From Bacillus shivajii (GTDB lineage Bacteria > Bacillota > Bacilli > Bacillales > Salisediminibacteriaceae), in assembly GCF_020519665.1 (NCBI RefSeq), contig NZ_CP084703.1:3906001-3970000 (forward strand): a stretch of DNA of 64,000 bases, read 5' to 3'. Made by a program: the position numbers and the translations under genes. Positions 17,241-26,024 of the stretch are shown here, one piece after another. The first letter of the stretch is position 1; the number at the start of each line of letters is the position of its first letter. Under the pieces are notes generated by a model. It did no database searches. It was not told where the DNA came from and saw nothing but the letters and a program-made list of their open reading frames with translations.

Positions 17241-18989
17241 TTATTCTCCCTTTAGCCACATAAAGGAGTATGGGGCTAACGTAAATTGCTGGTCACCATC
17301 ACAGTTGAAAGTCTCACCGCTAATTAGGTCTTTCATTCCTGTCGTGCCTTGTTTCCAGTTGTTATTAATAACTGTTACATCTTGCTGCTCTTCTGATACA
17401 TTCACCATTGCAACGATTTCTTCCTGCTTATCCTTGCTCGTACGTTTTAAAGTAAAAACAGAGTCATTTAAGAACAAGACGTCTTGCTCTCCGTTCGGGT
17501 CAAACGCTTTTTCTTGTCTACGAATCTTGATTAGTTCTTTATAACGGTTGAATACTAGATTTCTTTGTGACCCATCTGTTTCTAGTTCACTTTCTAATTG
17601 TTCACGGTTTAGTTTTTCACGGTTAATTGTACGGAACCTACCTGTTTCCTCAACACCATCATGATAGTTATTAGATCCTAATAAACTATGAACATAAATG
17701 CCTGGTACACCGATTAAAGACAACAAGACACTTTGTGATGCTAGGAATCGCTTCACTTTCACTTCTTGACCTTCATCTGGATGTGATAACGCTTCAAAGT
17801 AGTTGATGTTTAACTCATATGGACTTTCCGTTCCGTCACCATTGGCTTTCATCGACACATTACCACCGTGTGAACGAACTTTTTCTGCCATATCATTTAC
17901 TTGTTTTTCAGATAAAATACCTTTCGCTGGCATAACACCAATACCATCGTGTGATGCTAGAAAATTAAAGTAAGTAGTCTGGTCGGAAATTCTTTCTAAG
18001 CCAGCTGCCCACTTTGATAAATAAGATGCATCTCCTGTATGGAAAGAATGAAGCGTTAATGGTGGGAGTGGGAATTGATAAACCATTTGTGCTTCATTAT
18101 AGCCATTACCGAAGTAAGAAATATTATCTTTATGCGGTACGTTTGTTTCAGTTATCATAATCGTTTCTGGCGACACTGTTTCGAAAATATCGCGGAACAG
18201 TTGAATTAACTTATGCGCTTCTTCTAAATGAATACAGCTTGTGCCAAGTTCTTTCCACATATAGCCGATCGCATCTAAGCGAAGCATTTTTGCACCTTTT
18301 TCAACATAGAACAGAAGAAGCTCAACGATTTTTAATAAAACTTCTTCATTTTCATAGTTTAAATCAATTTGATCTGCACTAAATGTTGTCCAAATGTACT
18401 TCTTTCCTTCTGCCGTATCAAATTCAGATAAAAGCGGAAGTGCGCGTGGTCTAGTCACTGTACTATAATCTGCATTCCGGTCAGCTTCAATGAAATACTT
18501 CTTATATGTTTCATCACCAGCTAAATACTTTTCAAACCAGTCGCTTTTCGCAGAAATGTGGTTAATGACCGCGTCAAACATAATTTCGAAGTCTTCAGCC
18601 ATTTTTTCAACATCTTTCCATTCACCTAACTCCGGATTTACTTCAAAGTAATCGATAACAGAAAATCCGTCGTCTGAAGAGTAAGGATAAAAAGGGAGAA
18701 TATGAACAGCCGAAACAACTCCATCTAAATACTCATTCATAAATTCATGCAAGCTTTGTAAATTCGGTTTATCGTTTTCTTTAATTTGATCCCCGTAAGT
18801 AATGAGCATTACATCAGACTCATCGACCCATGTCTTGCCTTCTTCATGAAAAGCAGAACCTTTAAACTGCTGTAATCTTTTTTCTAATTGAGGATAAATT
18901 TGCTTCCCTTTTTCCTCACCGTATATCGCAACTAACTTTGACTCCATTTGATCTTTCATTTCGCTCGGAATTTCCCAACGTTTTTCCAT
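17241..18989 (-). CDS. GH13_18 sucrose-phosphorylase-family enzyme, probable glucosylglycerate phosphorylase
   Basis: 582 residues from the ATG at 18989; the longer frame to 19001 has AAGG directly against its ATG. No signal peptide, so cytoplasmic. The GH13 catalytic triad is visible, numbered from the longer start: nucleophile Asp243 in MLRLDAIGY, acid/base Glu285 in MITETNVPH, and Asp352 in ASHDGIG. The FEVNPELGEWKDVEKM region and overall length fit GH13_18. This subfamily contains sucrose, glucosylglycerol and glucosylglycerate phosphorylases. The adjacent glycerate kinase argues for glucosylglycerate plus phosphate giving glucose 1-phosphate plus glycerate. Subfamily is firm; substrate is inferred. 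Confidence 0.85.
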   Translation of the reverse strand: MEKRWEIPSEMKDQMESKLVAIYGEEKGKQIYPQLEKRLQQFKGSAFHEEGKTWVDESDVMLITYGDQIKENDKPNLQSLHEFMNEYLDGVVSAVHILPFYPYSSDDGFSVIDYFEVNPELGEWKDVEKMAEDFEIMFDAVINHISAKSDWFEKYLAGDETYKKYFIEADRNADYSTVTRPRALPLLSEFDTAEGKKYIWTTFSADQIDLNYENEEVLLKIVELLLFYVEKGAKMLRLDAIGYMWKELGTSCIHLEEAHKLIQLFRDIFETVSPETIMITETNVPHKDNISYFGNGYNEAQMVYQFPLPPLTLHSFHTGDASYLSKWAAGLERISDQTTYFNFLASHDGIGVMPAKGILSEKQVNDMAEKVRSHGGNVSMKANGDGTESPYELNINYFEALSHPDEGQEVKVKRFLASQSVLLSLIGVPGIYVHSLLGSNNYHDGVEETGRFRTINREKLNREQLESELETDGSQRNLVFNRYKELIKIRRQEKAFDPNGEQDVLFLNDSVFTLKRTSKDKQEEIVAMVNVSEEQQDVTVINNNWKQGTTGMKDLISGETFNCDGDQQFTLAPYSFMWLKGE

Positions 18990-19129
18990 TAAGAACACCA
19001 TCCTTGGTAAACATCACATTTTTTATTAAGACTTTCTTAATTTCAAGTACAACATTGCTCACCGTTGAGCATTAACTCTTTCAGACATACAGTTTTTGAA
19101 AAAAATAAAAGATAGTTGAGCGTACTTTT

Positions 19130-19265
19130 CATCAAGTTGCTCCGTATTTATACCGAGGTTGCTCGTATTCAACCAAAAGTTGCTCGTATTTATACCGAAG
19201 TTGCTCGTATTCACTCCAAAGTTGCTTGTAAACACCCATTAGTTGCTCGTATCGCAACTAATGGG
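19130..19265 (+). repeat. array of about six 21-bp AGTTGCTCGTATTC-type repeats ending in a hairpin
   Basis: Units such as GTTGCTCGTATTCACTCC recur with period about 21 bp. The last unit folds into a 12-bp perfect stem, CCCATTAGTTGC (19235-19246) with GCAACTAATGGG (19254-19265). The array fills the gap between permease and phosphorylase genes of one operon. The small open frame across it (VARIYTEVARI...) is a by-product of the repeats. Confidence 0.75.
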
Positions 19266-19296
19266 GTATACATTCTCTCTTTATTAGAAATATGCC

Positions 19297-20121
19297 TTAG
19301 CCTTTAACAGCACCTTCCATAATTCCTTTAATAAACTGTCTTTGTAGCACTAAGAATAAAACAACAACAGGTAATACAGTTAATAAGTTTGCTGCAAGAA
19401 TTTGTGACCATGGGATAGCAACGCTTTCAGAAGCAATGATCCCTAGTTGCAGCGGTAATGTATAGTTTGACTCTGATTGCAGAAGTACTAACGGCATTGT
19501 GAATGAATTCCAATTGTTTACGAATTCGATAATCACTAATGTAACAATCGCTGGTTTTACAAGTGGCACAATAATTTGCCAGAAGATCCGAAATTCACTA
19601 CAGCCGTCTATTCGTGATGCTTCGATTAATTCGTCTGGAACATCATCCATATATTGCTTCATAAAGAAGACCCCGAAAACTGTGACCCCAAAGGGAATGA
19701 TTAATGAGAGCAGCGAGTCATACATCCCAAACTTTGTGATGATAAAGTATAAAGGTAGCAAAAGCGCTGTTGGAGGTACAGTCATTGTTGCAACTAATAC
19801 AACAAGAATCATATTTTTACCAATAATTTTCTTTTTTGACAAAGCGTACCCTGCCATCGTCGAGAAAATAACGATTAAAATCGTCACCGATACACTAACA
19901 ATAATCGAGTTCATGAATGTTTGTGTAAAGTTTAAACGACCCCATATTTCAACAAAGTTACTCCAATAAAATTCCTCAGGCCAAAATGTTGGTGGAAAAC
20001 GAGTAATCTCTGAATCACTTTTCAAACTGGATACGAATAGCCAATATAGTGGTAGCAGAAAGATTATACATAACGTCCAAAGCATGGCTTGTAACCCAAG
20101 GTTTTTTTTCTTATCCATCAT
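19297..20121 (-). CDS. CUT1 sugar ABC permease, MalG type (glucosylglycerate cluster)
   Basis: 274 residues and six membrane helices. The long first periplasmic loop has PPTFWPEEFYWSNFVEIW. The EAA loop (LIEASRIDGCSEFRIFWQIIVPLVKPA, about residues 165-190) is the ATPase contact. It pairs with the MalF-type permease 10 bp upstream and the binding protein before that to import a glycoside, probably glucosylglycerate. The ATG at 20121 is followed immediately by a second Met. No ATPase is encoded in the operon. Confidence 0.92.
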   Translation of the reverse strand: MMDKKKNLGLQAMLWTLCIIFLLPLYWLFVSSLKSDSEITRFPPTFWPEEFYWSNFVEIWGRLNFTQTFMNSIIVSVSVTILIVIFSTMAGYALSKKKIIGKNMILVVLVATMTVPPTALLLPLYFIITKFGMYDSLLSLIIPFGVTVFGVFFMKQYMDDVPDELIEASRIDGCSEFRIFWQIIVPLVKPAIVTLVIIEFVNNWNSFTMPLVLLQSESNYTLPLQLGIIASESVAIPWSQILAANLLTVLPVVVLFLVLQRQFIKGIMEGAVKG

Positions 20122-20131
20122 TAACTACCTC

Positions 20132-21040
20132 CTACCCTAAACGTTTATCTACTGCGCGTTTTTGTAAAATAGTGATTACAACAACGATTACAAATAAGAC
20201 ATATGACATCGCTGAGGCTGTACCAAATCGGAAGTATTGGAACCCTTCGTTATAAATTAAAAACGGTACGGTTGTTGTTGAATCTGCAGGTCCACCGCCA
20301 GTCATAACGTAAACTTCTTGGAAAACGTTAAGTGTGTCAATCATAAGCAGTACACTAACGACAAGCGTGATGCGTCCAAGCATTGGCCACGTTACATACC
20401 AGAAACGTTGAAAAGCGTTCGCTCCATCAATTTTTGCCGCTTCATATAAAGTGTGCGGAATGTTTTGTAACCCTGCTAAATAGATGAGCATAAAATACCC
20501 GATTTTTTTCCACGCAGTCATAATCGCAATAACAGGCATCGCAAGTAGCGAGTCTGCAAGCCAGTTCGGTCCTGCAATATTAAACTGCATTAATATAGCG
20601 TTTATCATCCCTCGATCGCCATTAAACAAGAACATAAAGATTAAACTGGCACTAACAACAGAAATAATATAAGGGATAAATAATACAGTACGGAAGAAGT
20701 TAACTCCCTTCATTTGCTGATTTAAAAGAACAGCAAGCAAAGCTGATGCAACTAATGTAATAGGAATATAAATAATTCCAAAATATAGCGTATTACCTAG
20801 TGATTTTAAAAACAGCGGGTTTTGAAAAACTTCAATATATTGCTGGAGCCAGACGAACTGACCCGGCATTTCAAATAACCCTGTTCCCCTCATTTCTAGG
20901 GGACGAATATCACGAAAACTGACTAGAAAAGCCCAGATGATCGGATAGACTAAAAATAGCAGCAAAGTGATTGCGGCTGGCAAAAGAAAGGCGATACCTG
21001 TCCAGTCATTTTGTTTGAACTTTTGGACAAGTTTACTCAT
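20132..21040 (-). CDS. CUT1 sugar ABC permease, MalF type (glucosylglycerate cluster)
   Basis: 302 residues. The N-terminal DWTGIAFLLPAAITLLLFLVYPIIWAF is the classic first helix of MalF-like permeases. The EAA loop LYEAAKIDGANAFQRFWYVTWPML lies near residue 200, and VYVMTGGGPADSTTTVPFLIY near the end is also typical. It forms the heterodimeric membrane channel with the next gene. The gap to the upstream binding-protein gene holds a stem-loop (21148-21180) that could reduce read-through. Confidence 0.92.
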   Translation of the reverse strand: MSKLVQKFKQNDWTGIAFLLPAAITLLLFLVYPIIWAFLVSFRDIRPLEMRGTGLFEMPGQFVWLQQYIEVFQNPLFLKSLGNTLYFGIIYIPITLVASALLAVLLNQQMKGVNFFRTVLFIPYIISVVSASLIFMFLFNGDRGMINAILMQFNIAGPNWLADSLLAMPVIAIMTAWKKIGYFMLIYLAGLQNIPHTLYEAAKIDGANAFQRFWYVTWPMLGRITLVVSVLLMIDTLNVFQEVYVMTGGGPADSTTTVPFLIYNEGFQYFRFGTASAMSYVLFVIVVVITILQKRAVDKRLG

Positions 21041-21147
21041 AATAAATCCCCCTTATAGAAAATAGCAGCCTTCATTTCCTTATGATCAGACATTTAATTG
21101 AAAAACAGCGGCCATCCTATCATTTAGATGATGAAAAGTATAAAGAA

Positions 21148-21180
21148 GTCACCTGCCCCCACCAATGAGAGACAGGTGAC
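21148..21180 (-). promoter_or_regulatory. intra-operon stem-loop between binding-protein and permease genes
   Basis: GTCACCTG (21148-21155) and CAGGTGAC (21173-21180) form a perfect 8-bp stem with a 17-nt loop, directly behind the binding-protein stop and without a T-run. It fits a mRNA-stabilising or attenuating hairpin that keeps the binding protein in excess over the permeases. Confidence 0.6.
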
Positions 21181-21186
21181 ATTCAA

Positions 21187-22521
21187 TTAATTTAATATGC
21201 GGTTTCCTTGTTCCTCTAACTCTTCTAATACTTCTTCAGCTGATTTTGTTCCATTTACTAGCTGGTTTAGTAAGCTTTGATAGATTTCTTGTTCTACTTG
21301 TAACCAAGGTTCAACTGGAGTTGAGATACTTGGGTACTCAAGTCCTTCGATAAATACTAAAAACTCAGGGTTCTCTTGGAAGTATTCCATATCAGCTAAG
21401 TCTTTTCTCATTGGAACACGGAATGGGTAGTACTCACCATCTTCACCTTTTTCACCTAACATAACCATCTCTTGTGCTTCTTTAGAACCTAAGAATTTAA
21501 TTAGCTCTTTTGCAGCTACTTCTTTTTCAGGCTCAAGCTCTGTCGGGATTGACAGCATGTATGGACCTAATTCAGAAGCAGATCCAGCAGGACCTTCTGG
21601 CATCATTGCAGTACCTACTTCAAACGGATTTCCGTTTTGCCAAATATCTGTTACCCCCCAAGGACCTTGGAATTCCATTGCCACAATCTCGTTACGGAAG
21701 TCTCCCATTACTTCTCCACCATCTTTATTTACAGTATCTGGAGGTGCAACTTCGTCAACTAACTTCTTATAAAACTCTAGCGCTTCTTTTCCTTCAGGTG
21801 AATTTAATGCAACTGTGTGGTTGCCATCTTCATCTGTCTCAACTAAGTCCGCGCCAGCTTGGTTAACGAACATATTAACCATCCAAGTAATATCATGAGA
21901 TTGACGTCCAACTAATCCTAAACCGTATTGATCAATGTTGCCGTCACCATTTGTGTCTAAAGTAAGAGCTTTTGCTGTTTCATATAGCTCATCCCAGTTC
22001 GTTGGAGCACTTTCAATTCCAGCTTCTTCGAACATATCTTTGTTATAAATAAGTTGAATTGTATGGCCTAACCACGGGAAGCCGTAAAGTGTGTCACCTA
22101 CAGAACCTAACTCCCAAAGCTGCTCGTAATAGTTTTCTTGCTCGTCAGCCATGTCTTCTGTTAAGTCAACAAATGCACCTTCTGCACCTAAGCTACGTAC
22201 TTCACGATAAGCAAGTTGTAAAACTTCTGGAGCATCCCCGCTTAAGATTTGTGTAAGTAAACGTTCGTTATCTTGCGTACTTCCAACAAGGTCAACAGAA
22301 ATATTTTCATTTTGTGCTTCAAACTCATCAACAATTCGTTGAATCGCTTGGCCACGACCTGAATCGGTTGCCCAAGCAATTTGCATGCGGATTTCAACAT
22401 CTTCAATTTCCTCTGCAGTAGCTTCATTATTGTCGTTGTTATTACCACCACATGCTGCTAACATTAGAACCGATGCCATCCCTAAGGAAGCTAACCATTT
22501 TGATCTCTTCATTTTTCTCAC
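21187..22521 (-). CDS. extracellular solute-binding lipoprotein, family 1 (glucosylglycerate cluster)
   Basis: 444 residues. The lipoprotein signal ends VLMLAACGGNNND (Cys24). The mature part is acidic and has SBP_bac_1 features: MQIAWATDSGRGQAIQRIVDEFEAQNENI, the calcium-like loop DTNGDGNIDQYG, and EFQGPWGVTDIW. It captures a sugar or glycoside outside the cell for the downstream permeases. A GGAGTGAG ribosome binding site precedes the ATG at 22521. A 16-bp operator lies 30 bp upstream. Substrate is inferred from the GH13_18 and glycerate kinase genes. Confidence 0.92.
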   Translation of the reverse strand: MRKMKRSKWLASLGMASVLMLAACGGNNNDNNEATAEEIEDVEIRMQIAWATDSGRGQAIQRIVDEFEAQNENISVDLVGSTQDNERLLTQILSGDAPEVLQLAYREVRSLGAEGAFVDLTEDMADEQENYYEQLWELGSVGDTLYGFPWLGHTIQLIYNKDMFEEAGIESAPTNWDELYETAKALTLDTNGDGNIDQYGLGLVGRQSHDITWMVNMFVNQAGADLVETDEDGNHTVALNSPEGKEALEFYKKLVDEVAPPDTVNKDGGEVMGDFRNEIVAMEFQGPWGVTDIWQNGNPFEVGTAMMPEGPAGSASELGPYMLSIPTELEPEKEVAAKELIKFLGSKEAQEMVMLGEKGEDGEYYPFRVPMRKDLADMEYFQENPEFLVFIEGLEYPSISTPVEPWLQVEQEIYQSLLNQLVNGTKSAEEVLEELEEQGNRILN

Positions 22522-22550
22522 TCCTTGTTAATTGGTAAAACATATAATAT

Positions 22551-22566
22551 TTGCCAACGATGGCAA
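22551..22566. promoter_or_regulatory. operator TTGCCAACGATGGCAA upstream of the binding-protein gene
   Basis: Copy with one mismatch of a 16-bp palindrome that also precedes lacI and the glycosyltransferase gene. Presumed target of the LacI protein encoded at 22591-23589. Confidence 0.75.
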
Positions 22567-22590
22567 AAAGTTAATTAAGTGAAGACCTTC

Positions 22591-23589
22591 TTAAACTGAA
22601 GATCTTTCCACAATTTCAGGGGCGATTATCACCCGTTTTGCACTTTTACTACCATTCAATTGATCTAGTAATATTTGAAATGCTGTTGTGCCGAAGTCCT
22701 TTTTTGGTTGATCAATCGTTGTAATTGGTGGGCACATATATTCACCCAATTTAATGTTATCTATCCCTAGAACAGCAACATCGTCAGGAATTTTCAAGCC
22801 TGCTTCAAATACAGCTCTGTAAATGCCCATCGCTCGTTCATCACCTGAGATAAAAATACAGCGGTGATCAGAGTTTTCGAGAATTTGCTTCATCGCTTCA
22901 TAAGCGCTCTCCATACTAGAAATCCCTGTATTGTATTCGCTTATGATATCGTTTTCATTACAGTACTTTAAAAACCCAGCTATTCTCTCTTTATTAACAA
23001 CGAAGTCCTTGTTACCCAGCAACATACTAATCTTCTTATATCCTTTTGAGTGAAGATAGCTTGCGCCAAGGTATCCGGCATATTCGTTGTCAAGGTCGAC
23101 ATAAGAGCTGTCATACCTTTCATTATCTTTACCGATAATGACAAAGGGAGTTTTGTTGTTGGCAAGATATTTAACCCGCTCATCTCCAGGCTTACTATCA
23201 AAGATAATTGCCCCATCACAAAGGCCATTTTTCAATAAGTAAAAACCATCGTTTTCATCTTCTTCAAAACTCGTTGCTGATGAAGAAGATATGAGCATCC
23301 TGTACCCGTGTTTTCTTGCAGACAAGTGAATCTCTTGGAGGATCTCGTTATGGAAGGAGCCCCAATATAAACCTTCATGCCTGTCTATGAAAACGACAAT
23401 TTGCTTTGTTTTCTTTTCTTTGAGCATTCTTGCAGCCATGTTTACTTCAAAGCCTAGCTCATCAATGACTTGCTTCACTCTTTCACGAGTCTCTTTTTTT
23501 ACATTCTCATCATTGTTTATGACTCTTGAGACTGTTCGTTCAGATGTTGAAGCCGCTTTTGCTACGTCTTTAATTGTTACTCTTTTCAT
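22591..23589 (-). CDS. LacI/GalR-family regulator of the glucosylglycerate cluster
   Basis: 332 residues from the ATG at 23589 (MKRVTIKDVAKAASTSERTVSRVINND). The longer frame to 23628 would start inside the operator palindrome and lacks a ribosome binding site. The helix-turn-helix is at the N-terminus; the sensor domain has IVVFIDRHEGLYWGSF, IFISGDERAMGIYRAV and VAVLGIDNIKLGEYMCPPITTI. Presumably a repressor of the surrounding operon, released by glucosylglycerate or a product. An operator lies at 23613-23628 directly upstream and a cre-like box at 23646-23659. Confidence 0.92.
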   Translation of the reverse strand: MKRVTIKDVAKAASTSERTVSRVINNDENVKKETRERVKQVIDELGFEVNMAARMLKEKKTKQIVVFIDRHEGLYWGSFHNEILQEIHLSARKHGYRMLISSSSATSFEEDENDGFYLLKNGLCDGAIIFDSKPGDERVKYLANNKTPFVIIGKDNERYDSSYVDLDNEYAGYLGASYLHSKGYKKISMLLGNKDFVVNKERIAGFLKYCNENDIISEYNTGISSMESAYEAMKQILENSDHRCIFISGDERAMGIYRAVFEAGLKIPDDVAVLGIDNIKLGEYMCPPITTIDQPKKDFGTTAFQILLDQLNGSKSAKRVIIAPEIVERSSV

Positions 23590-23612
23590 TATCATCAACT
23601 CTGCTTCTTTGT

Positions 23613-23659
23613 TTGCCATCGATAGCAAAACTTTATTTAATTAGATGATAACGCTTTCA
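23613..23659. promoter_or_regulatory. operator and cre-like site upstream of lacI
   Basis: TTGCCATCGATAGCAA (23613-23628) is the second operator copy. TGATAACGCTTTCA (23646-23659) matches the CcpA cre pattern. Both lie between the glycosyltransferase stop and the lacI start, implying an internal promoter. Confidence 0.65.
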
Positions 23660-23669
23660 ACACCCGTAG

Positions 23670-25031
23670 TCAATGTTTTTTTGTTAAACCTACTAAATTT
23701 TCTACACAGTCTTTCAAAGCCGCATACGAGAAATGTTTTTTACCAATTTCAAAGTTCTTTTGAACGGCATTTTCTCTATACTCTGGGTCGATCAATGTTT
23801 TCAAAACTTCACTAGCTGCTTCTTGTACTTTTTCCTCAGAAACGGTAACAATTTCAGTCTCTTCACCCTCGTGCGTATCACCTAAAGACGCAAATTGGAA
23901 CCCTTTATCTTTCAAGTCAGTCACATACACAGGATATTCGTAAATAACCATCGGCTTTTTCGCATAAATCCCTTCTAAAAGTTGGTTTCCCCATCCTTCT
24001 AGAATGCTTGGGTAAGTGATGAAGTCCGCATGAACATACGCATCCCATAAAGAATATTTCTTATCGCCATCAACTGTTGTACGAGCCGACTCAATTTTAT
24101 CATTTACGAAACGCATATCGACACCAGCGTTTTTCGCCTTTTCAATGAGCTGTTTGATGTACTCGTCACTTGCCTCAGGCAAACCTGCCATTACATAAAC
24201 AATCTTGCTGTCTTCATTAAACGACCTTCCGTCATATAAACCGAACTTTTTTAGTTGCTTCAAGTTTTCCTCATTTTGCAACTCACTAACAACGTCAACC
24301 CCAAGCTCAATTGCCTTTCTTTCAGCAATTCTTGTTGCTTGTAAAACGTACACATCATTCTCACCTATACCAATACTTTCTTTGAAGTCACGGTTATACT
24401 CATCTTCGCCCCATGGGTCTTCTGTAAAATCAAAGACGTTTGGAACGACATTTGAAGGAATATTTTTGCGTTCTCTCAGCTCACCTTGAGCGATTCGGTT
24501 AATGACTGCGTGTGTCACTTGTGGTAAGTCGGGAGGGAAGTACTCTTCTAGTAAGTCATTAACAAATTCACACGTCGGATTCGAATAGCGCTCCCTTTCC
24601 CAGTGAAAATCATGGTGGTGCGCAACCACTTTTACACCTGTCTTTTTAACGGCATTTGTAAAAGCAATGCCAGCTGGCAAGCCCCATCCTAAAGACCAAA
24701 TATTATTCGGGATAAGCATGTCAACGCTTTCTTTTTCGATCATATAAACGAGCTTATCCTCGATAATCTTCGCATAATTTAAAATATCTTCTTTTAATCC
24801 GTCGGCCGTGTCATAGTCTTCTAGACGATCGTAACAGTTTTTCACGAACTTATTGTTAACTGGATTTTGGTAATGAAGTTCCTCAATCACATATGCCTCT
24901 GACTCACCACTACTTCCAGCTATAAAGAAAGCTTCATGTCCTAACTGCTCAAGGACTAACTTCCATTTTTCCATTTCAAGAGAAACACCATCCGTCTCCC
25001 CTACACGAAAATGCGCTAATGCCACCTTCAT
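23670..25031 (-). CDS. GT-B fold glycosyltransferase (GT4-like), first gene of the glucosylglycerate cluster
   Basis: 453 residues, no signal peptide. The N-terminus MKVALAHFRVGETDGVSLEM and a C-terminal nucleotide-sugar half with ILEGWGNQLLEGIYAKKP (about residue 345, the spaced-Glu motif of retaining GT4 enzymes) support a GT-B fold. It starts at the ATG at 25031 behind GAGGTGATAG. It shares the operator TTGCCATCGATGGCAA with the rest of the operon. Acceptor and donor are unknown. A glycosyltransferase in a catabolic operon is unexpected; it might elongate or make a glycosylglycerate. I do not assign a specific function. Confidence 0.75.
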   Translation of the reverse strand: MKVALAHFRVGETDGVSLEMEKWKLVLEQLGHEAFFIAGSSGESEAYVIEELHYQNPVNNKFVKNCYDRLEDYDTADGLKEDILNYAKIIEDKLVYMIEKESVDMLIPNNIWSLGWGLPAGIAFTNAVKKTGVKVVAHHHDFHWERERYSNPTCEFVNDLLEEYFPPDLPQVTHAVINRIAQGELRERKNIPSNVVPNVFDFTEDPWGEDEYNRDFKESIGIGENDVYVLQATRIAERKAIELGVDVVSELQNEENLKQLKKFGLYDGRSFNEDSKIVYVMAGLPEASDEYIKQLIEKAKNAGVDMRFVNDKIESARTTVDGDKKYSLWDAYVHADFITYPSILEGWGNQLLEGIYAKKPMVIYEYPVYVTDLKDKGFQFASLGDTHEGEETEIVTVSEEKVQEAASEVLKTLIDPEYRENAVQKNFEIGKKHFSYAALKDCVENLVGLTKKH

Positions 25032-25062
25032 TCTATCACCTCAGCTTAAATGTGTTAAACTT

Positions 25063-25101
25063 TTGCCATCGATGGCAATTATACTATGGAAAGCGCTTTC
25101 T
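25063..25101 (-). promoter_or_regulatory. promoter region of the glucosylglycerate operon: operator, -10 and cre-like box
   Basis: TTGCCATCGATGGCAA (25063-25078) is a perfect 16-bp palindrome. On the minus strand it directly follows a TATAAT -10 hexamer (about 25077-25082). GGAAAGCGCTTTCT (25088-25101) is a cre-like CcpA palindrome just upstream. Repressor bound at the -10 would block initiation. Confidence 0.75.
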
Positions 25102-25230
25102 GTATATAAAAACTTTTATGGCAAACTAGTGAATTCACATTTGAAACATTTCATAAATCATGGAAAACTAAGACCACACTAGCATTTCATAAGTGATAAA
25201 AGAATCGTTTCCGAGGCGAATTCTTCTAGT

Positions 25231-25260
25231 TGCTTGTATTCCCACTAACAGTTGAGCGAA
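25231..25260 (+). repeat. short copy of the 21-bp AGTTGCTTGTATTC repeat
   Basis: One clear unit (AGTTGCTTGTATTCCCACTA) and a degenerate second unit between the glycosyltransferase operon and the next plus-strand gene. The remaining 25102-25395 gap shows no gene. Confidence 0.55.
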
Positions 25261-25395
25261 CTTCACTTAAGCTTACACGAATCCAAAAAAGTTAAACCCC
25301 ACTTCTTCATTTAGCTTCGCAACATAACATAATCCTCCATAAGGACGAATAGTATGTAATACAACCCTCCCTTAACAGGGAAGGAGGGAAATCGT

Positions 25396-25854
25396 ATGTA
25401 CAGGAGATCTTCTTTTAAGTTGTTATTTGTAATCGGTACTGCGATGGTTATTGCGATCATCGTTATGCTTGTACTCTTTTTTTCACCATCACACCAAGCA
25501 AAAAATGCAGTGGATAAATTCTACAGTCTAGAGCAAGAGTGGGACTTTTCATCGTCATGGAATATGCTCCATCCACAAATGAAGGAACGTTTTACAAGAG
25601 GACACTATATTCAAGACCGCTCCCACGTTTTCATGAATCACTTTGGCGTTGATACATTCTCATATTCGTTAAGCCGAGCGAAAAAAATCAATAATTGGCG
25701 AAAAATGGAGGAATCAGAGCCTCTTACGGTGTATAAAGTGACGGTCACGAAAAAATATAAAGGAAAATATGGCAATTTCCGTATGATCCAAGATGTATTT
25801 GCTGCAAAAGAAGATAACAAATGGAAAATCCTTTGGGACTATAAGGGGCAATAG
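25396..25854 (+). CDS. membrane-anchored NTF2-like protein, unknown function
   Basis: 152 residues behind an excellent ribosome binding site (GGAAGGAGGG). An N-terminal signal anchor (LLFVIGTAMVIAIIVMLVLFF, residues about 9-29) precedes a small domain outside the membrane, AKNAVDKFYSLEQEWDFSSSWNMLHPQMKERF ... KEDNKWKILWDYKGQ. The FYSLEQEWDFSSSWNMLHP opening and the KWKILWDY ending resemble NTF2-like/DUF4878-type domains. Such domains bind small ligands or partners; nothing more specific can be said. It is monocistronic with its own terminator. Confidence 0.75.
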   Translation: MYRRSSFKLLFVIGTAMVIAIIVMLVLFFSPSHQAKNAVDKFYSLEQEWDFSSSWNMLHPQMKERFTRGHYIQDRSHVFMNHFGVDTFSYSLSRAKKINNWRKMEESEPLTVYKVTVTKKYKGKYGNFRMIQDVFAAKEDNKWKILWDYKGQ

Positions 25855-25857
25855 AAA

Positions 25858-25890
25858 AGGAAGTCACTTTATCATTGTGACTTCTTTTTG
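25858..25890 (+). terminator. terminator after the NTF2-like gene
   Basis: AAGTCAC and GTGACTT arms with a 9-nt loop, followed by CTTTTTG. Confidence 0.75.
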
Positions 25891-25986
25891 TACGTTAATC
25901 TTTATATTCTGTCTAAGTTAAATAGCTGAACCAAAAGTGTTAGTATAATGATTTTCTAACCCCTTATTATTATTCTCCTCTAGTGA

Positions 25987-26020
25987 AACAAAAACGGAAG
26001 GTACGACATACCTTCCGTTT
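25987..26020 (-). terminator. terminator of the LRR protein gene
   Basis: AAACGGAAGGTA and TACCTTCCGTTT form a perfect 12-bp stem, followed on the minus strand by a T-rich run. It lies 5 bp beyond the stop. Confidence 0.9.
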
Positions 26021-26024
26021 AAAT

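Noticed and set aside
19116-19307. 63-codon frame with VARIYTEVARI-type repeats
   Set aside because: It is the translation of the 21-bp intergenic repeats, with no ribosome binding site.
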